From contig JAJYLT010000005.1 in the NCBI GenBank assembly GCA_021787565.1, positions 1 to 64,000 of the forward strand: a stretch of DNA of 64,000 nt, read 5' to 3'. The DNA is from Acidobacteriota bacterium. Its GTDB lineage: Bacteria; Acidobacteriota; UBA4820; DSQY01. The notes beneath the pieces are model-generated. The model saw only the letters and a program-made list of their open reading frames with translations. It ran no database searches and was not told where the DNA came from. Of the stretch, positions 35,030 to 46,675 are shown in pieces (position 1 is the stretch's first letter; each line of letters begins with the position of its first letter). A program made the position numbers and the translations under genes.

Positions 35030-35596
35030 CTAGTGTTGTGTCCCCGTCTTGTGTTTACGGTGGCCTTTTCCCGGGACGCAACACTTTCCAAGGGGCTCCG
35101 CCCCTAGGGCGCCCGCCTGCGGCGGGCTGTCACCCCGAAAGAGCGGGGAGGCTTCCTCCCCGCACCGCTCCGGGTGCTTCTTCCGAAGCCAAGTCTCCAC
35201 ACGGCCTTTCAGTTCCGTAGCAAAGGCGACCGCTTCGGCTGCTTCCTGGTCGGAGACGGAGCCGGCCACCTCGTAGTCGCACAGGTTGCGCTTCTTTCGA
35301 AAGGTATCCAGTGGTCGCACCTGGCCTGGGGGAAGGCCCAGCGTGTGGGCAAGGGATTCGACCACCCGGTAGTGGTGGGCGTCCCGCGAGGCGCGGTACC
35401 CCTCGGCGGCCAGGGCGGCGGTGGCGGCCTGGAGCGCAGCGGCGTAGGCGATAGCCAGCTTCCGATCGGGGCTCAGTCCAGGGAGCGCGCAGTCCTTCAG
35501 GTCCCGCGCGATCACGTCCAGGTGGGCACGGGTCTCCTCAGGGCTTGCGACGTGCTCGACGAGCCACCCGTTTTTCAGCCAGCCCTTCAAGCTCAT
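35030..35596 (-). CDS. HEPN-domain protein (SAV_6107-like)
   Basis: Small helical protein of 188 residues, probably the HEPN ribonuclease-type partner of the nucleotidyltransferase encoded upstream. The core (about 1-145) ends with R-K-K-R-N-L-C-D-Y-E, the kind of R-x-x-R-N...Y motif of SAV_6107-type HEPN proteins; a classical R-x4-6-H is not seen. The last 40 residues (S-P-L-F-R-G-D onward) look like translated GC-rich intergenic hairpins, so the end may be extended by read-through. Its start lies 59 bases inside the preceding gene, an unusually long overlap. Confidence 0.65.
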   Translation of the reverse strand: MSLKGWLKNGWLVEHVASPEETRAHLDVIARDLKDCALPGLSPDRKLAIAYAAALQAATAALAAEGYRASRDAHHYRVVESLAHTLGLPPGQVRPLDTFRKKRNLCDYEVAGSVSDQEAAEAVAFATELKGRVETWLRKKHPERCGEEASPLFRGDSPPQAGALGAEPLGKCCVPGKGHRKHKTGTQH

Positions 35597-36182
35597 GAAT
35601 ATCTCCGATCAAGAAGACTTTCGGTCCGCGGATGACTGCGGCCAGGAAGGCGTGTCCGGTAGCCGCCTTGGCGCGGAACTCCTCCGGCGGATAGACGCTG
35701 GGGTTGATCTCCCGGCCCAGGCGCTCCTGGGCGGGAGCCAGGGCTTCGACCACCTCGGAGAGTTTCACGTCCCCGATCACCATCACGTCCACATCGCTCT
35801 TGGGGCCCTGGCGCTCGGCGGCGAAGCTGCCGTAGACGAAGGCGGCCTGGACGTGGTCCGCGAGGGGCAGAAGCGCTTCCCGGAGGACGTCCGCGACGCC
35901 CGCAGTCTTCACGACGAGCGCGCGCAGCTCTTGAAAGATGGGACATTCCGGGTTCGCCTGGTAGTAAACTTGCCGGCCGCTGGGCCGTCGGGTCAGGATG
36001 CCGACCGCTGCGAGCTGTTCCAGTTCGCTCTGGACGATGCCGTTGCCCGTGGCCGCGTAGCGTGCCACCTGGCGGACGTAGAACGCCTCCTCGGGCCGAC
36101 CGAAGGTCAGGGCAAGCACGGCGCGGCGAGTCTTGCCGAAGAGGAGAGTCCCCAGAGAAGTGGGTTTCCCTGTCGCACTCAT
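35538..36182 (-). CDS. Winged-helix MNT nucleotidyltransferase (antitoxin-type)
   Basis: Two-domain protein of 214 residues. Residues 12-75 form a winged helix (F-Y-V-R-Q-V-A-R-Y, then G-I-L-T-R-R). Residues 112-150 hold a minimal nucleotidyltransferase motif, Y-G-S-F-A followed by S-D-V-D-V-M-V with D130 and D132. MNT proteins of this type neutralise HEPN toxins, in some cases by AMP transfer. The winged helix suggests autoregulation. ATG 36182 is chosen because a near-perfect promoter places the RNA start only a few bases upstream; an earlier ATG at 36203 lies between -35 and -10. The HEPN gene overlaps its 3' end. Confidence 0.8.
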   Translation of the reverse strand: MSATGKPTSLGTLLFGKTRRAVLALTFGRPEEAFYVRQVARYAATGNGIVQSELEQLAAVGILTRRPSGRQVYYQANPECPIFQELRALVVKTAGVADVLREALLPLADHVQAAFVYGSFAAERQGPKSDVDVMVIGDVKLSEVVEALAPAQERLGREINPSVYPPEEFRAKAATGHAFLAAVIRGPKVFLIGDIHELEGLAEKRVARRARRKP

Positions 36183-36192
36183 TTCAGGTGCA

Positions 36193-36220
36193 ATTGTACC
36201 CATTTCAGGTGCGCTGTCAA
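36193..36220 (-). promoter_or_regulatory. Promoter TTGACA-16-TACAAT with operator repeats
   Basis: Perfect -35 at 36215-36220 and TACAAT at 36193-36198. Two direct copies of GCACCTGAAATG, one in the spacer and one over the start region, look like binding sites for the winged-helix product. The start codon is about 11 bases from the -10. Confidence 0.75.
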
Positions 36221-36384
36221 TCCCCAAGGGAGATGAGGAGGATTGGGACTCGACGCCGACTCCAACTTGTAAGCAAGAGTTATAAGTTGGCCTCCGGAAG
36301 CGTCTCGACCATTGCGGCAGCGGCGATTGCGTTCTTTCTTCCGACCTCACCCTTGTGGCTGATTTCACCATCCTCGCTGCCCCT

Positions 36385-36541
36385 GCCGGCGCCCGGAATC
36401 GCCTCCGGGCGCCGGCCTCGGTGGACTTCCTGAGGAGACCTTCCTGCCTCTCCTCGGTCCAAAACATTGCAACTCAATTGCAGCATTTGAACGAAAAACA
36501 CCGTGATTTCCCGAAAACTCCCGCAAAGAGGCAGGCCCTTC
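36385..36541 (+). repeat. Island border repeat, middle copy with hairpin
   Basis: A 12-bp stem GCCGGCGCCCGG/complement (36385-36416), then 50 bases, then the TTGCAACT-type repeat (36466-36541). The same arrangement recurs at 44218-44383. Downstream at about 36570-36640 the sequence still resembles the stretch leading into attR. No gene in 36183-36625. Confidence 0.7.
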
Positions 36542-36625
36542 TTTAAAGTTTGGGAATATGGCTATTGTCGGCTCCCGGGAATAATCGGTCAAGTCTTTCA
36601 AAAGCAGCCATTTGGTTTCTACAGA

Positions 36626-37380
36626 TCATCGAAGAACGACCGAAGGCTCCAGCTTCAGAATTTTGCGGGCTGCAATATAACAGGCCAGCAGCGCGGCGGC
36701 CGTGAGCAGGATGAGGGCGGCACAAAAAAAGAGTGGGCCGAGGGGGCCAAGGCCGTGGACGGCGCTGCGGAGGAGCTTGGCCGCTGCTAGGAAAGCTGCC
36801 AATCCGGCCGCGAGGCCGATGAGAACGGGCTTCATGCCGGACCAGAGGAAAAGCCGGACGATAGCTCCCGGCGACGCTCCGAGTGCCATTCGGATGCCCA
36901 TCTCACGCCGCCTCACGGCCACGGCCTCGGCGGTAAGGCCGGCAACCCCCAGCAAGGCAAGCAGCACCCCTGCGACGGTGAAGACAGCCAACAGGAGCAC
37001 CATGAAGCGCGGCCAGAGCATGGAGCGGGAAAGCCGCTGCTCCATGGTGAGCAAGGGGCCGTCGAAGGGCTGATCCTTGTCCACGCTCCATATCGCTGCC
37101 TTCACGGCAGGAATCAAGGCAGTCGGGGCGCCCCCTGACCTGATCGCAAAGAACATGGCCCCTTTCCCCGTCTGCGCGACAGGCAAATAGAGTTCGGAGG
37201 CCTGAGGGTAGGGCAGGGCGCTCAGGAGGAGAGACTCGACGAAGCTGAAGACGGTGGTGCAGGCGGCGATGCCGATGGCCAAGCAGACTATGGCGGCGAA
37301 GGTGATCCCGGGACGCTTCCCGAGCATCCTCAAACCGAACCGGACGTCCTGAAGAAGGGAACCGGAGAGAGAAGGCGCGC

Positions 37381-37384
<4 letters not shown>
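36626..37384 (-). pseudogene. MacB/FtsX-type permease with internal deletion
   Basis: 252 residues from GTG 37384, which overlaps the previous stop as GTGA. The first 60 residues (D-V-R-F-G-L-R-M-L, first membrane span, S-F-V-E-S-L-L-L) match the start of the neighbouring 835-residue permease. The rest matches only its C-terminal FtsX domain with three membrane spans and R-R-R-E-M-G-I-R-M-A-L-G-A. The periplasmic core and the central FtsX copy, about 550 residues, are missing. The frame is intact across the join. Probably a decayed gene; a shortened functional permease cannot be excluded. Confidence 0.75.
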
Positions 37385-39877
<2,493 letters not shown>

Positions 39878-39888
<11 letters not shown>

Positions 39889-40567
39889 CGACGATGACCC
39901 CGTCGAAAAGCTGGACGGTCCGCTCGGCGTACTGCGCGTAACGCGGGTCGTGGGTAACGAGGCAGAGGGTAGCGCCGGCTTGGTGAAGATCCCGCAGGAG
40001 GTTCATGGCCTGCTCGCCATTCTGCGAGTCGAGGTTACCCGTGGGCTCGTCCGCCAGCAGGATGGCTGGCTCGCCCACCAGCGCTCGGGCCACGGCCACG
40101 CGCTGCTGTTGGCCGCCCGAGAGCTGTGTTGGATAGTGCGAGCGCCGGTGGCCCATCCCCACCTTCTCCAGGGCTTCGGTGGCGCGGCGCTTACGCTCGG
40201 CGGAGGAGATGCCGCGATAGGTGAGCGGCAGCTCCACGTTCTCGTAAACCGTCAGGTCCCCGATGAGGTTGAACGCCTGGAAGATGAAGCCGATCTGGTG
40301 GTTTCGGAGCCGGGGCCGCTCCCGGGGCGAGAGCGTGGAGACCTCCCGCCCCTGCAGGCGGTAGGAGCCCGACGTGGGTGAATCCAGCAGGCCCATGATG
40401 GAGAGGAGGGTGGACTTGCCGCAGCCCGAGGGGCCGGCCACGCAGAGGAACTCACCCGGGTGAACCGCAAGGTGGACGTTAGCCAGGGCGTGGGTCTCGA
40501 CTTCGTCCGTCACGAAGACCTTGCTCACGCTTTCCAGCCGAATCAACTCGCCGCTCTCGCTCGTCAT
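39878..40567 (-). CDS. MacB/LolD-type ABC transporter ATPase
   Basis: Cytoplasmic ATPase of 229 residues that powers the permease. Walker [10 protein letters not shown] near 42-50, signature L-S-G-G-Q-Q-Q-R near 144-151, Walker B I-L-L-A-D-E-P-T near 164-171 and a switch His in L-V-T-H-D. Length and the short insert after Walker A match the MacB/LolD/FtsE group. It lies between the adaptor and the permease genes and overlaps the latter. Confidence 0.93.
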
Positions 40568-40642
40568 GCCGCAGCCTCCCGTCTTCTGATCCCGCTCGTG
40601 CCCGACCCGTGGCCCAAGCGGCCGGACAGCCTTCTCAGATGA

Positions 40643-41896
40643 CTATCGGATCCTCACTCGGTTCGTGGCGTCGTACTCCGACATGTCGGAGAGGATCACC
40701 TGGTCGCCCGCGCTCAATCCTTCAAGAATCTGAATCGCGCTCACGGAGACGCGCCCGAGGCGGACGGGGACCCGCACGGCCGCCTTGCCACCGTCCACCA
40801 GCTTGAACAGACTCACATTGGAACCCTCTCCTGCCGATGCCGGCCGGCCCACCGTGAGCACGTCCTCCAGGTGGGCCAGATGAACCGTCCCTTCGACGCT
40901 CTGGTCCGGCCGCGCTCCCCTGGGCGGGGGGCCGTCCAGCGCCACCTCGACGTTCACCGTCCCCTCCCGGACCATGGGACTGATGCGAACCACGTGACCG
41001 GCGACCGTGGCCCCGTGCGTGTCGATGGTGGCGGTCTGGCCGGGCTGAATGTCCCGGGCCTGCGTCTCGGCGACCTGAATCTCCGCCTTCAGGCGATCGG
41101 GGCGAGCCACCTTGGCGAGGATCGTCCCCTCCTGCACCTGCTGTCCTACTTCCACCGGCAGCTCCTGCAAGACGCCATCGATGCCGGCCCTCACTTCCAG
41201 AGCTTTGGCCTGGGACCTTCGGAGCACGGCCAGTTCTTCCGCCTGGGCAACCTTCGCCTCTTCGGCGGCGATCTGCGCCTTCATGGACTGAGCGAAGAGA
41301 GCGAGGCGCTTTTGCTCCAGGTCGTCGCGCAGGTGGGCCTCGCTCTTGCGACTCTCGGCAATCCGCAACGTCAGACCGGCCACCAGCCCCTCCTTGGATA
41401 AGGCCTCCTCGGCATCGGCGTTGAGCCTAGCCTCTTCGCTGTCGGCATGTACGCTGGCGGCATGGGACCGCTGGCTCATCTCCTCGCTTTGAAGTTGGGC
41501 CCGAAGGTCCGACAGGCGGGCCTGTTCGGCACGGAGGTCCCAATCGGCGCTTCGGGCCGCTTGTACCACATCGGGGTTGCTCAGAACGAGAAGGAGGGTG
41601 CCGGCCGAGACGGCGGCGCCCGGCTGAACCAGGATCTGGTCCACGCGTCCGCTGCTGCCCGCGGGTATCCAGCGGATCTCCTGGGGGATCAGCTTGCCCG
41701 GTCCCCTCACGTCGCAGTCCATGGCGCCCCTCTGCACCGTCCCGATCCACAAGGAGCGACGATCCACCGAGGGCGCCGCGGGCTTCAGGAGCACGAGGAA
41801 CCCAGTAAGAACGGCTATTCCTAGAGCTGCGGCTCCCGCCAGGACCATCCGCCGCCTCTTCTTCCGGGCCGCCTGCTCCGGTCTTGCGTAGTCCAC
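40643..41896 (-). CDS. Periplasmic adaptor (HlyD/MacA-like)
   Basis: Membrane-anchored adaptor of 417 residues bridging the permease to an outer-membrane channel. GTG 41896 after AAAGGGGG is the probable start. One span at about 20-40, then a lipoyl-like half (S-S-G-R-V-D-Q-I-L-V-Q-P-G), a long alpha-hairpin with E-A-R-L-N-A-D-A-E, the second lipoyl half (R-A-G-I-D-G-V-L-Q-E-L-P-V-E-V-G) and beta-barrel regions. First gene of the ABC operon; 75 bases separate it from the ATPase. Confidence 0.88.
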   Translation of the reverse strand: MDYARPEQAARKKRRRMVLAGAAALGIAVLTGFLVLLKPAAPSVDRRSLWIGTVQRGAMDCDVRGPGKLIPQEIRWIPAGSSGRVDQILVQPGAAVSAGTLLLVLSNPDVVQAARSADWDLRAEQARLSDLRAQLQSEEMSQRSHAASVHADSEEARLNADAEEALSKEGLVAGLTLRIAESRKSEAHLRDDLEQKRLALFAQSMKAQIAAEEAKVAQAEELAVLRRSQAKALEVRAGIDGVLQELPVEVGQQVQEGTILAKVARPDRLKAEIQVAETQARDIQPGQTATIDTHGATVAGHVVRISPMVREGTVNVEVALDGPPPRGARPDQSVEGTVHLAHLEDVLTVGRPASAGEGSNVSLFKLVDGGKAAVRVPVRLGRVSVSAIQILEGLSAGDQVILSDMSEYDATNRVRIR

Positions 41897-42075
41897 GGAA
41901 CCCCCTTTGAACTGGCCACTCGGGCGAACCGTGATGAGCAAGCTCCATGCCCGACGATAGCATTTCTGCCTTTCAATGCCTGAAGCCTGTAGCAGGCCCA
42001 ATCGCTGGTTGCGGCGTTTTCCAGATGAGTGTCCGATTTCGGGCGGCAAGCGTTCGATTATGGGACGATTCACCG

Positions 42076-43310
42076 TTAGTGGGCGGGTGAGACAGGCAGG
42101 AGGAGGCGGGCGATGCACCCCGGACGCTCCCTCCGGTTGGCCAGAGTGAGAGCGCCGCCGTGGGCTTCGGCGATCTGTCGGCTCAAGGCGAGGCCGATTC
42201 CCGTCCCCCCGGGCTTGGTCGTGAAGAAGGGCACAAAGAGGTTGTCGGTGCTTCCCAGGCCGGGGCCTTCGTCCTCCACCCAGATTTCCGTCGCGCTCTC
42301 CGAGGGATTCCACCCGATCCGTACCGCCCCGTTGGTCTCGAGGGAAGCATCGACCGCGTTGCGCAACAGGTTGATGAGAACCTGTTCGACCTGTCCCGCG
42401 TCGGCCTGGATGGACCGATGATCACCGGCCACCACGGTTACATCGAGCCTTCTTTCCAAGGCGGCGGCGCGCTCCACCAGAGCCCCCACCTCCACCGGAG
42501 CCAGCACCGGCTTGGGCAGCCGGGCGAGCCGGGCGTACCCCTCCATGAAGCGGCTCAGCGCCTCCGCCCGGGAGGCGATGACGGCGAGGCCTTCGGTCGC
42601 ATCCGCCCGCCAGTTCGGATCGCCGGAGCTCCCATCCAGGCCCCGTTGCAGGCTGTCGGCGATGGAGCGGATGGGAGCGAGAGAGTTGTTCACTTCGTGG
42701 CCCAGCACTCGAATCAGCCGTCTCCAGGCCGTTCGCTCCTCCTTCCGGAGAGCTTCGCTGAGGTTGGAGAGAACGAGGAGCCGGTGGGGCTCGCCCCCCT
42801 CCCGGAAGGTGCTCCGCCGCATTTCCCAGCGGCCCGAGGCTCCGGGGAAAGCGCCCTCGAAAGTCCGCATGGCCTCTCCGGCCAGACAGTCCGAGAGACC
42901 GGCTTCCTCCGCGCTCCGCCCCACGAGCCGGACGGCAGGGTGGCGAAGGAGCCTCTCGCCGGCCTTGTTGACGAGCTTCAGGCGGTCCGAGGCGTTGAAG
43001 GCAAACACCGACGCGTCGATCTGCTCCATCACCTTCTTCATGAGCGCCGTCGCCTCGGTGGCCTGAAGACGCTGATCCCGCAGATTCGCGGCCAGGAGGT
43101 TCAGCTCCTTGGCCACGTCGGCCAAGGGATCACTTCCGCCCGCGTGGGCACGGATCGAGAAGTCCCCTTCATTGAGCGCAGCGATCAGATTGGCGATGGT
43201 CCGCAGAGAAAAGCCGATCCTCCCCAGCAGAGCCAGAGTGCCGCCCCCCCACAGGGCGAGGAGAACGAGCGCCAGCGTGACCCGGGTCAGGGGGTGAAAG
43301 GGGTAGAGCC
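42076..43310 (-). pseudogene. NtrY-like histidine kinase, N-terminus lost in deletion
   Basis: The frame is open to 43386, but kinase-like sequence begins only near 43310, inside the second membrane span (V-T-L-A-L-V-L-L-A-L). HAMP (L-N-E-G-D-F-S-I-R), PAS, HisKA (G-H-E-V-N-N-S-L-A-P) and ATPase (N-L-L-R-N-A-V-D-A, G-T-G-I-G-L-A-L) are all present. The first span and sensor are missing. Upstream in the same DNA lies the regulator gene in another frame, cut at its AAA+ domain. A single deletion of several hundred bases joining the two genes explains both ends. The ATG at 43347 or 43386 might still give a short product. Confidence 0.75.
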
Positions 43311-44095
43311 ACGTTGGCGATCTCGTCCAGAAACAGCGTCCCGTCATCCGCCAGCTCGAAACGACCGAGGCGGTCCTCCCGGGCATCGGTGAAGGCCCCT
43401 TTGACGTGGCCGAAAAGCTCGCTCTCCAGGACGCTCTCCGCCAGGCTCGCGAGGTCCACGGTGACGAAGGGGCCGGCGGATCTCAGGGACAGACCGTGGA
43501 GAACCCTGGCAAGCAGGTTCTTCCCGGTCCCGTTTTCGCCGGTGACGAGCACGCAGGCATCGGAGGGACCGACGCGGTTCAGGAGCTCCACGACGGCGAG
43601 CATGGCTCCCGAGCGGGCGATGAGTTCACCGGGAGTCCCCGCCCGCAGGGTTCGATTTTTTTCGCTCAACCGGGCCTGCTGGCGCAGGGCTCGCCCCAAT
43701 TCGATCTGGGTGCGGAGGGTGGCCATCAAGCGCGCGTTCTCCCATGGCTTCTGGACAAAATCCCGCGCCCCGCGGCGCATGGCCTCCACGGCCAGTTCGA
43801 TGCTGCCCCAAGCGGTCATGACGACCACCGGGAGCGCAGGATCGATTTCCCGAACCCTCGCGAGAAGGTCCAGGCCCTCGCGGCCCGAGGTGGTATCTCG
43901 GGCGTAGTTGAGATCCATGAGGACCGCGTCGAAATCACTCTTCTCGATGAGGGAGATGAGGGCCGCCGGCGAAGCCGCTTGTTCAGTCTCGTAGCCCTCA
44001 CCCTTGAGCAGGAGCCTGAGCGCCGTACGCACGTCTGCCTGGTCATCCGCCACGAGAACCTTTGCTACTCTTATTGAACCTTCGCTGTCTCTCAC
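43169..44095 (-). pseudogene. NtrC-type response regulator truncated in the AAA+ domain
   Basis: Start GTG 44095. Receiver (about 9-125): V-A-D-D-Q, phospho-acceptor in V-L-M-D-L-N, K-P-W. AAA+ part: Walker A G-E-N-G-T-G-K, then G-A-F-T-D-A where sigma-54 activators have G-A-F-T-G-A, then F-L-D-E-I-A-N-V. There the homology stops at about 43311; about 45 residues of kinase DNA read in the wrong frame end the product. The rest of the AAA+ domain and the helix-turn-helix are absent, so it cannot activate transcription in the normal way. Confidence 0.78.
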
Positions 44096-44217
44096 TCTCC
44101 ACCCGGAAACGTCCACTCTTTCCAAAAGGAGACTAGCAAACCCAGGGCCAGGTTGGTAGGGCGGGTGCCTCCATTGAAGGGATCTGCTCCCTTCGCCGCT
44201 CTTCAGCGAACTGGAGA

Positions 44218-44383
44218 CCGGCGCCCGGAGTTGCCCCCGGGCGCCGGCGTTGTTTGGCCTCTTGAGATTGTTTTCCGTGCCTCTTCTCCCTCCGGAAGAT
44301 TGCAACTAAATTGCAACTTTCGAACGAAAGAATCCTTAATTTCCCGAAAAGTCCCTTAAAGAGGCCCGGCTCGTTTCGTCCTT
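44218..44383 (+). repeat. Island border repeat, right copy with hairpin
   Basis: An 11-bp stem CCGGCGCCCGG/complement (44218-44247), then ATTGCAACTAAATTGCAACT and a perfect CTTTCGAACGAAAG palindrome (44299-44383). Ends 66 bases before attR. 44096-44449 has no gene. Confidence 0.75.
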
Positions 44384-44449
44384 CTGGAACATGACTCTTT
44401 TCGGCTCCCTTAAGCTTCGTATAAGTCCTTCAAAATCAGTCAGTTGGCT

Positions 44450-44496
44450 CCTACGGAGCCGGAGGTTACAGGTTCGAGTCCTGTCGGGCGCACCAC
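44450..44496 (+). other. attR: displaced 3' end of tRNA-Arg
   Basis: 47 bases identical to the tRNA 3' end at 33070-33116, without the 5' half. Right border of the island. Confidence 0.85.
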
Positions 44497-44520
44497 GTCA
44501 CTCGCTATCGCTCGTTCTCC

Positions 44521-44545
44521 AAGAGGGGGGCCCTGCCCCCCTCTT
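44521..44545 (+). terminator. Hairpin, probably the original tRNA-Arg terminator
   Basis: AAGAGGGGGG...CCCCCCTCTT, a 10-bp stem with a 5-base loop, 25 bases after attR. It would have followed the tRNA before the island inserted. Confidence 0.55.
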
Positions 44546-44659
44546 CGCGCTTCGCTCCCTCCGGTCGCTTCGCTGAACTCCCCCCGCTGGTGCTCGCGCT
44601 CCGGCCGAAATGAATTCGGCTTCTCGCCTTTCCGAGAACTCGAAATCCGACGGGACGAG

Positions 44660-45025
44660 ATGAGGGCGAGGCGGCGCGGTCGCCCGAAAAAGCGGGCGCC
44701 GAGGGGTCGGCGAAGGTACATCCCCCCTGCCTCCGCCAACGGCCACGATTCATCGGGCGACCCTTCTCGCCCGATCGCCTTCTGCGCCCTTCGTCCCTTG
44801 ACCCTGCGGGAACTTTCCGGCATGGTGAGGGAGCGGGCCTTGGCGGTCCGTCCCGGAACTGGGGTGCGGGTCCGAGAGCCACAATTTGTCCTCGGCGCGT
44901 GGCAAGGGCCCCGGGCGCATGCGTTCGGCGTGCGCCCGAGGGCGTGGAACGGGCCGGCGGGGGGCGAGGCGGTGATCGAATGCCGGCCCCGCGGCGGAAT
45001 GGAGAGCCGTGAAACCGCCCGATGA
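44660..45025 (+). CDS. Doubtful small basic ORF before the TPR gene
   Basis: Frame of 121 residues, very rich in Arg and Pro (R-A-R-R-R-G-R-P-K-K near the start), third-position GC high, stop overlapping an ATG at 45022. No family recognised and no clear ribosome-binding site. It may only be GC-rich filler; the reverse frame is equally long. Confidence 0.2.
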   Translation: MRARRRGRPKKRAPRGRRRYIPPASANGHDSSGDPSRPIAFCALRPLTLRELSGMVRERALAVRPGTGVRVREPQFVLGAWQGPRAHAFGVRPRAWNGPAGGEAVIECRPRGGMESRETAR

Positions 45026-45039
45026 AGGAGACGATCCCG

Positions 45040-45624
45040 ATGAAGAAGGAAGGACTGCTCATGCTAGTGGCCGGCGCCGTCCTGGGCGCGGTCCTCGGCT
45101 TTATCGCCACCAACTCCTACTACACCCGGAAGATGGCTTCCGCGCCCCCCGCGGCGGCGGCGCAGGAGGCCCAGGCCCAGCAGGGGCAGGGACAGGGCGA
45201 GCAGGGCTTCAATTCGGCGAAGCACGAGGCCATGCTGGCCCAGATCAAGCGGGAGCTGGCGAAGGATCCCACGAACGTGGAGAAGCGGGTTCTGCTCGGC
45301 AACATCTATTTCGACGCCAAGAAGTTCGACGAGGCGATCCCCTGGTACGAGCAGGCGGTCAAGCTCGACCCCAAGAACACCGACGTGATGACCGACCTGG
45401 GGGTCTGCTACCGGAACGTGGGCAAGCCGGACAAGGCCCTGGCCATGTTCCAGAAGGCTCTCTCCGTGGACCCCGGCAAGAGGCAGGCGCTCTACAACGA
45501 GGCGGTGGTGTACGGCTTCGACAAGGGGGACAAGGCGAAGGCCCTGGAGATCGTCAAGGAGCTCCAGGCCAAGTATCCGGACGACTCCATGATCCAGCAG
45601 CTGGCGAAGGAACTGGGGAAGTAG
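45040..45624 (+). CDS. Membrane-anchored TPR protein
   Basis: Protein of 194 residues. ATG 45040 is preferred over 45022 because AAGGAG lies eight bases upstream. One N-terminal membrane span (about 6-24), an Ala/Gln linker, then three to four TPR units with the pattern L-G-N-x-Y-F-D-x-x-x-x-x-x-A-I-x-x-Y-x-x-A-x-x-x-x-P. Probably a periplasm-facing scaffold. It lies 20 bases before the aldolase gene and may be co-transcribed with the microcompartment genes; whether it has a role there is unknown. Confidence 0.8.
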   Translation: MKKEGLLMLVAGAVLGAVLGFIATNSYYTRKMASAPPAAAAQEAQAQQGQGQGEQGFNSAKHEAMLAQIKRELAKDPTNVEKRVLLGNIYFDAKKFDEAIPWYEQAVKLDPKNTDVMTDLGVCYRNVGKPDKALAMFQKALSVDPGKRQALYNEAVVYGFDKGDKAKALEIVKELQAKYPDDSMIQQLAKELGK

Positions 45625-45643
45625 ACCGTCGGGGAGGGAGCCC

Positions 45644-46399
45644 ATGGGGTCCGCTGGGAGCCGGCAGGAACTCGTGGCCTTCGGCCGCCGCCTTCACGAG
45701 AAAGGCTTCGTGGCAGGGACCGACGGGAATCTGTCGGTGCGGCTGGACGCGGGCGGCTTCCTGGCCACGCCCACGGGCCTTCCCAAGGGGGAGCTCCGCG
45801 AGGAGATGATCGTGGAGCTGGACGCCGCGGGCCGTCCGTCCTCCGGCAGGCCCTCCACCGAATGGCCCATGCACCGGGCCATCTACGAGGCCCGGAGCGA
45901 CGTGGGCGCGGTCGTGCACGCCCATCCGCCCTTCGCCACCGCCCTGGCCTGCGCCGGTCACGCCATCGACCGCCCCTTCCTCTCCGAGATGGTCATCTCC
46001 CTCGGCCCCGTCCCGCTCGTCCCCTTCGCGCTGCCCTCCACCCAGGAGCTGGCCGGCAAGGTGGCCGAGGCCCTGCGGGAGAGCCAGGGAGTGCTGATGG
46101 CCAACCACGGGGCCGTGACCGTGGGCCCCGACCTGCGCACGGCCTACTACCGCATGGAGACCCTGGAGCAGACCGCGCGGATCTTCCTCTACGCGGAGCT
46201 GCTCGGCGGAGGCCGTCCGCTTCCGCCGCCCGTGGTGGAATCGCTGAAGGACCTCGGGGCGGGCTACGGCCTGGCCCCCCTTCCCTCACCCGCCTGCGAG
46301 CACTGCCCGGTGACCCGAGGGGGCGAGGGCTTCCCCGTGGGGCGGGAGGAGCTCGTGCAGCTCCTGGCGGAGTTCGCCCGGGCTTCGGGGAAGTGGTGA
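45644..46399 (+). CDS. Class II aldolase (fuculose/rhamnulose-phosphate aldolase type)
   Basis: Zinc-dependent aldolase of 251 residues that would split a deoxysugar phosphate to lactaldehyde and dihydroxyacetone phosphate. G-T-D-G-N-L-S-V-R near the start, E in S-T-E-W-P-M-H as the likely catalytic acid, zinc ligands in H-A-H-P-P and N-H-G. The domain is complete by about residue 215. The C-terminal extension has C-E-H-C and an amphipathic helix (E-E-L-V-Q-L-L-A-E-F-A) of the kind used to load enzymes into microcompartments. Directly precedes the shell genes, so it is a candidate lumen enzyme. Confidence 0.85.
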   Translation: MGSAGSRQELVAFGRRLHEKGFVAGTDGNLSVRLDAGGFLATPTGLPKGELREEMIVELDAAGRPSSGRPSTEWPMHRAIYEARSDVGAVVHAHPPFATALACAGHAIDRPFLSEMVISLGPVPLVPFALPSTQELAGKVAEALRESQGVLMANHGAVTVGPDLRTAYYRMETLEQTARIFLYAELLGGGRPLPPPVVESLKDLGAGYGLAPLPSPACEHCPVTRGGEGFPVGREELVQLLAEFARASGKW

Positions 46400-46447
46400 T
46401 GAGGTGATGAGGGGATGAGGGGAGATCCCTCGGCACTTGGCACTTCC

Positions 46448-46580
46448 TTCCCCAATTCTGCGATCGAATTTCGCCCGTAGGAGCGCCGCCTCCGGAGCGA
46501 TGGGCGGTTCAGGGGACTCGCGCCAAGGTCGCCGGCCCGCCCAGGCCGCGACGAGGTCGCGATCAGGCGATCGCTCCCAC
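46448..46580. repeat. Partial REP-like elements
   Basis: 46448-46490 resembles the outer end and GTAGGAGCG core of the 151-bp element. 46557-46580 is a GTGGGAGCGATCGCC-type palindrome. ATCCCTC heptamers follow to 46612. Confidence 0.6.
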
Positions 46581-46615
46581 ATCCGCACTTCATCCCTCAT
46601 CCCTCATCATCCCCA

Positions 46616-46644
46616 TTGTCCTCTCCCACCCAATCCAGTAAGAT
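46616..46644 (+). promoter_or_regulatory. Promoter TTGTCC-17-TAAGAT for shell genes
   Basis: -35 at 46616-46621 and -10 at 46639-46644, followed by GAGAGGAGG before the BMC-H ATG. Suggests the shell genes can be transcribed independently of the aldolase. Confidence 0.5.
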
Positions 46645-46675
46645 GAAGGTCCGAACCTTCTGAGAGGAGGCAGGT

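Noticed and set aside
44450..44496. A second tRNA-Arg gene
   Set aside because: Only the anticodon loop to the 3' end is present; the D-arm and 5' acceptor strand are missing.
44505..45113. A minus-strand gene opposite the doubtful small ORF
   Set aside because: No ribosome-binding site, no family, and it runs through the repeat next to attR.
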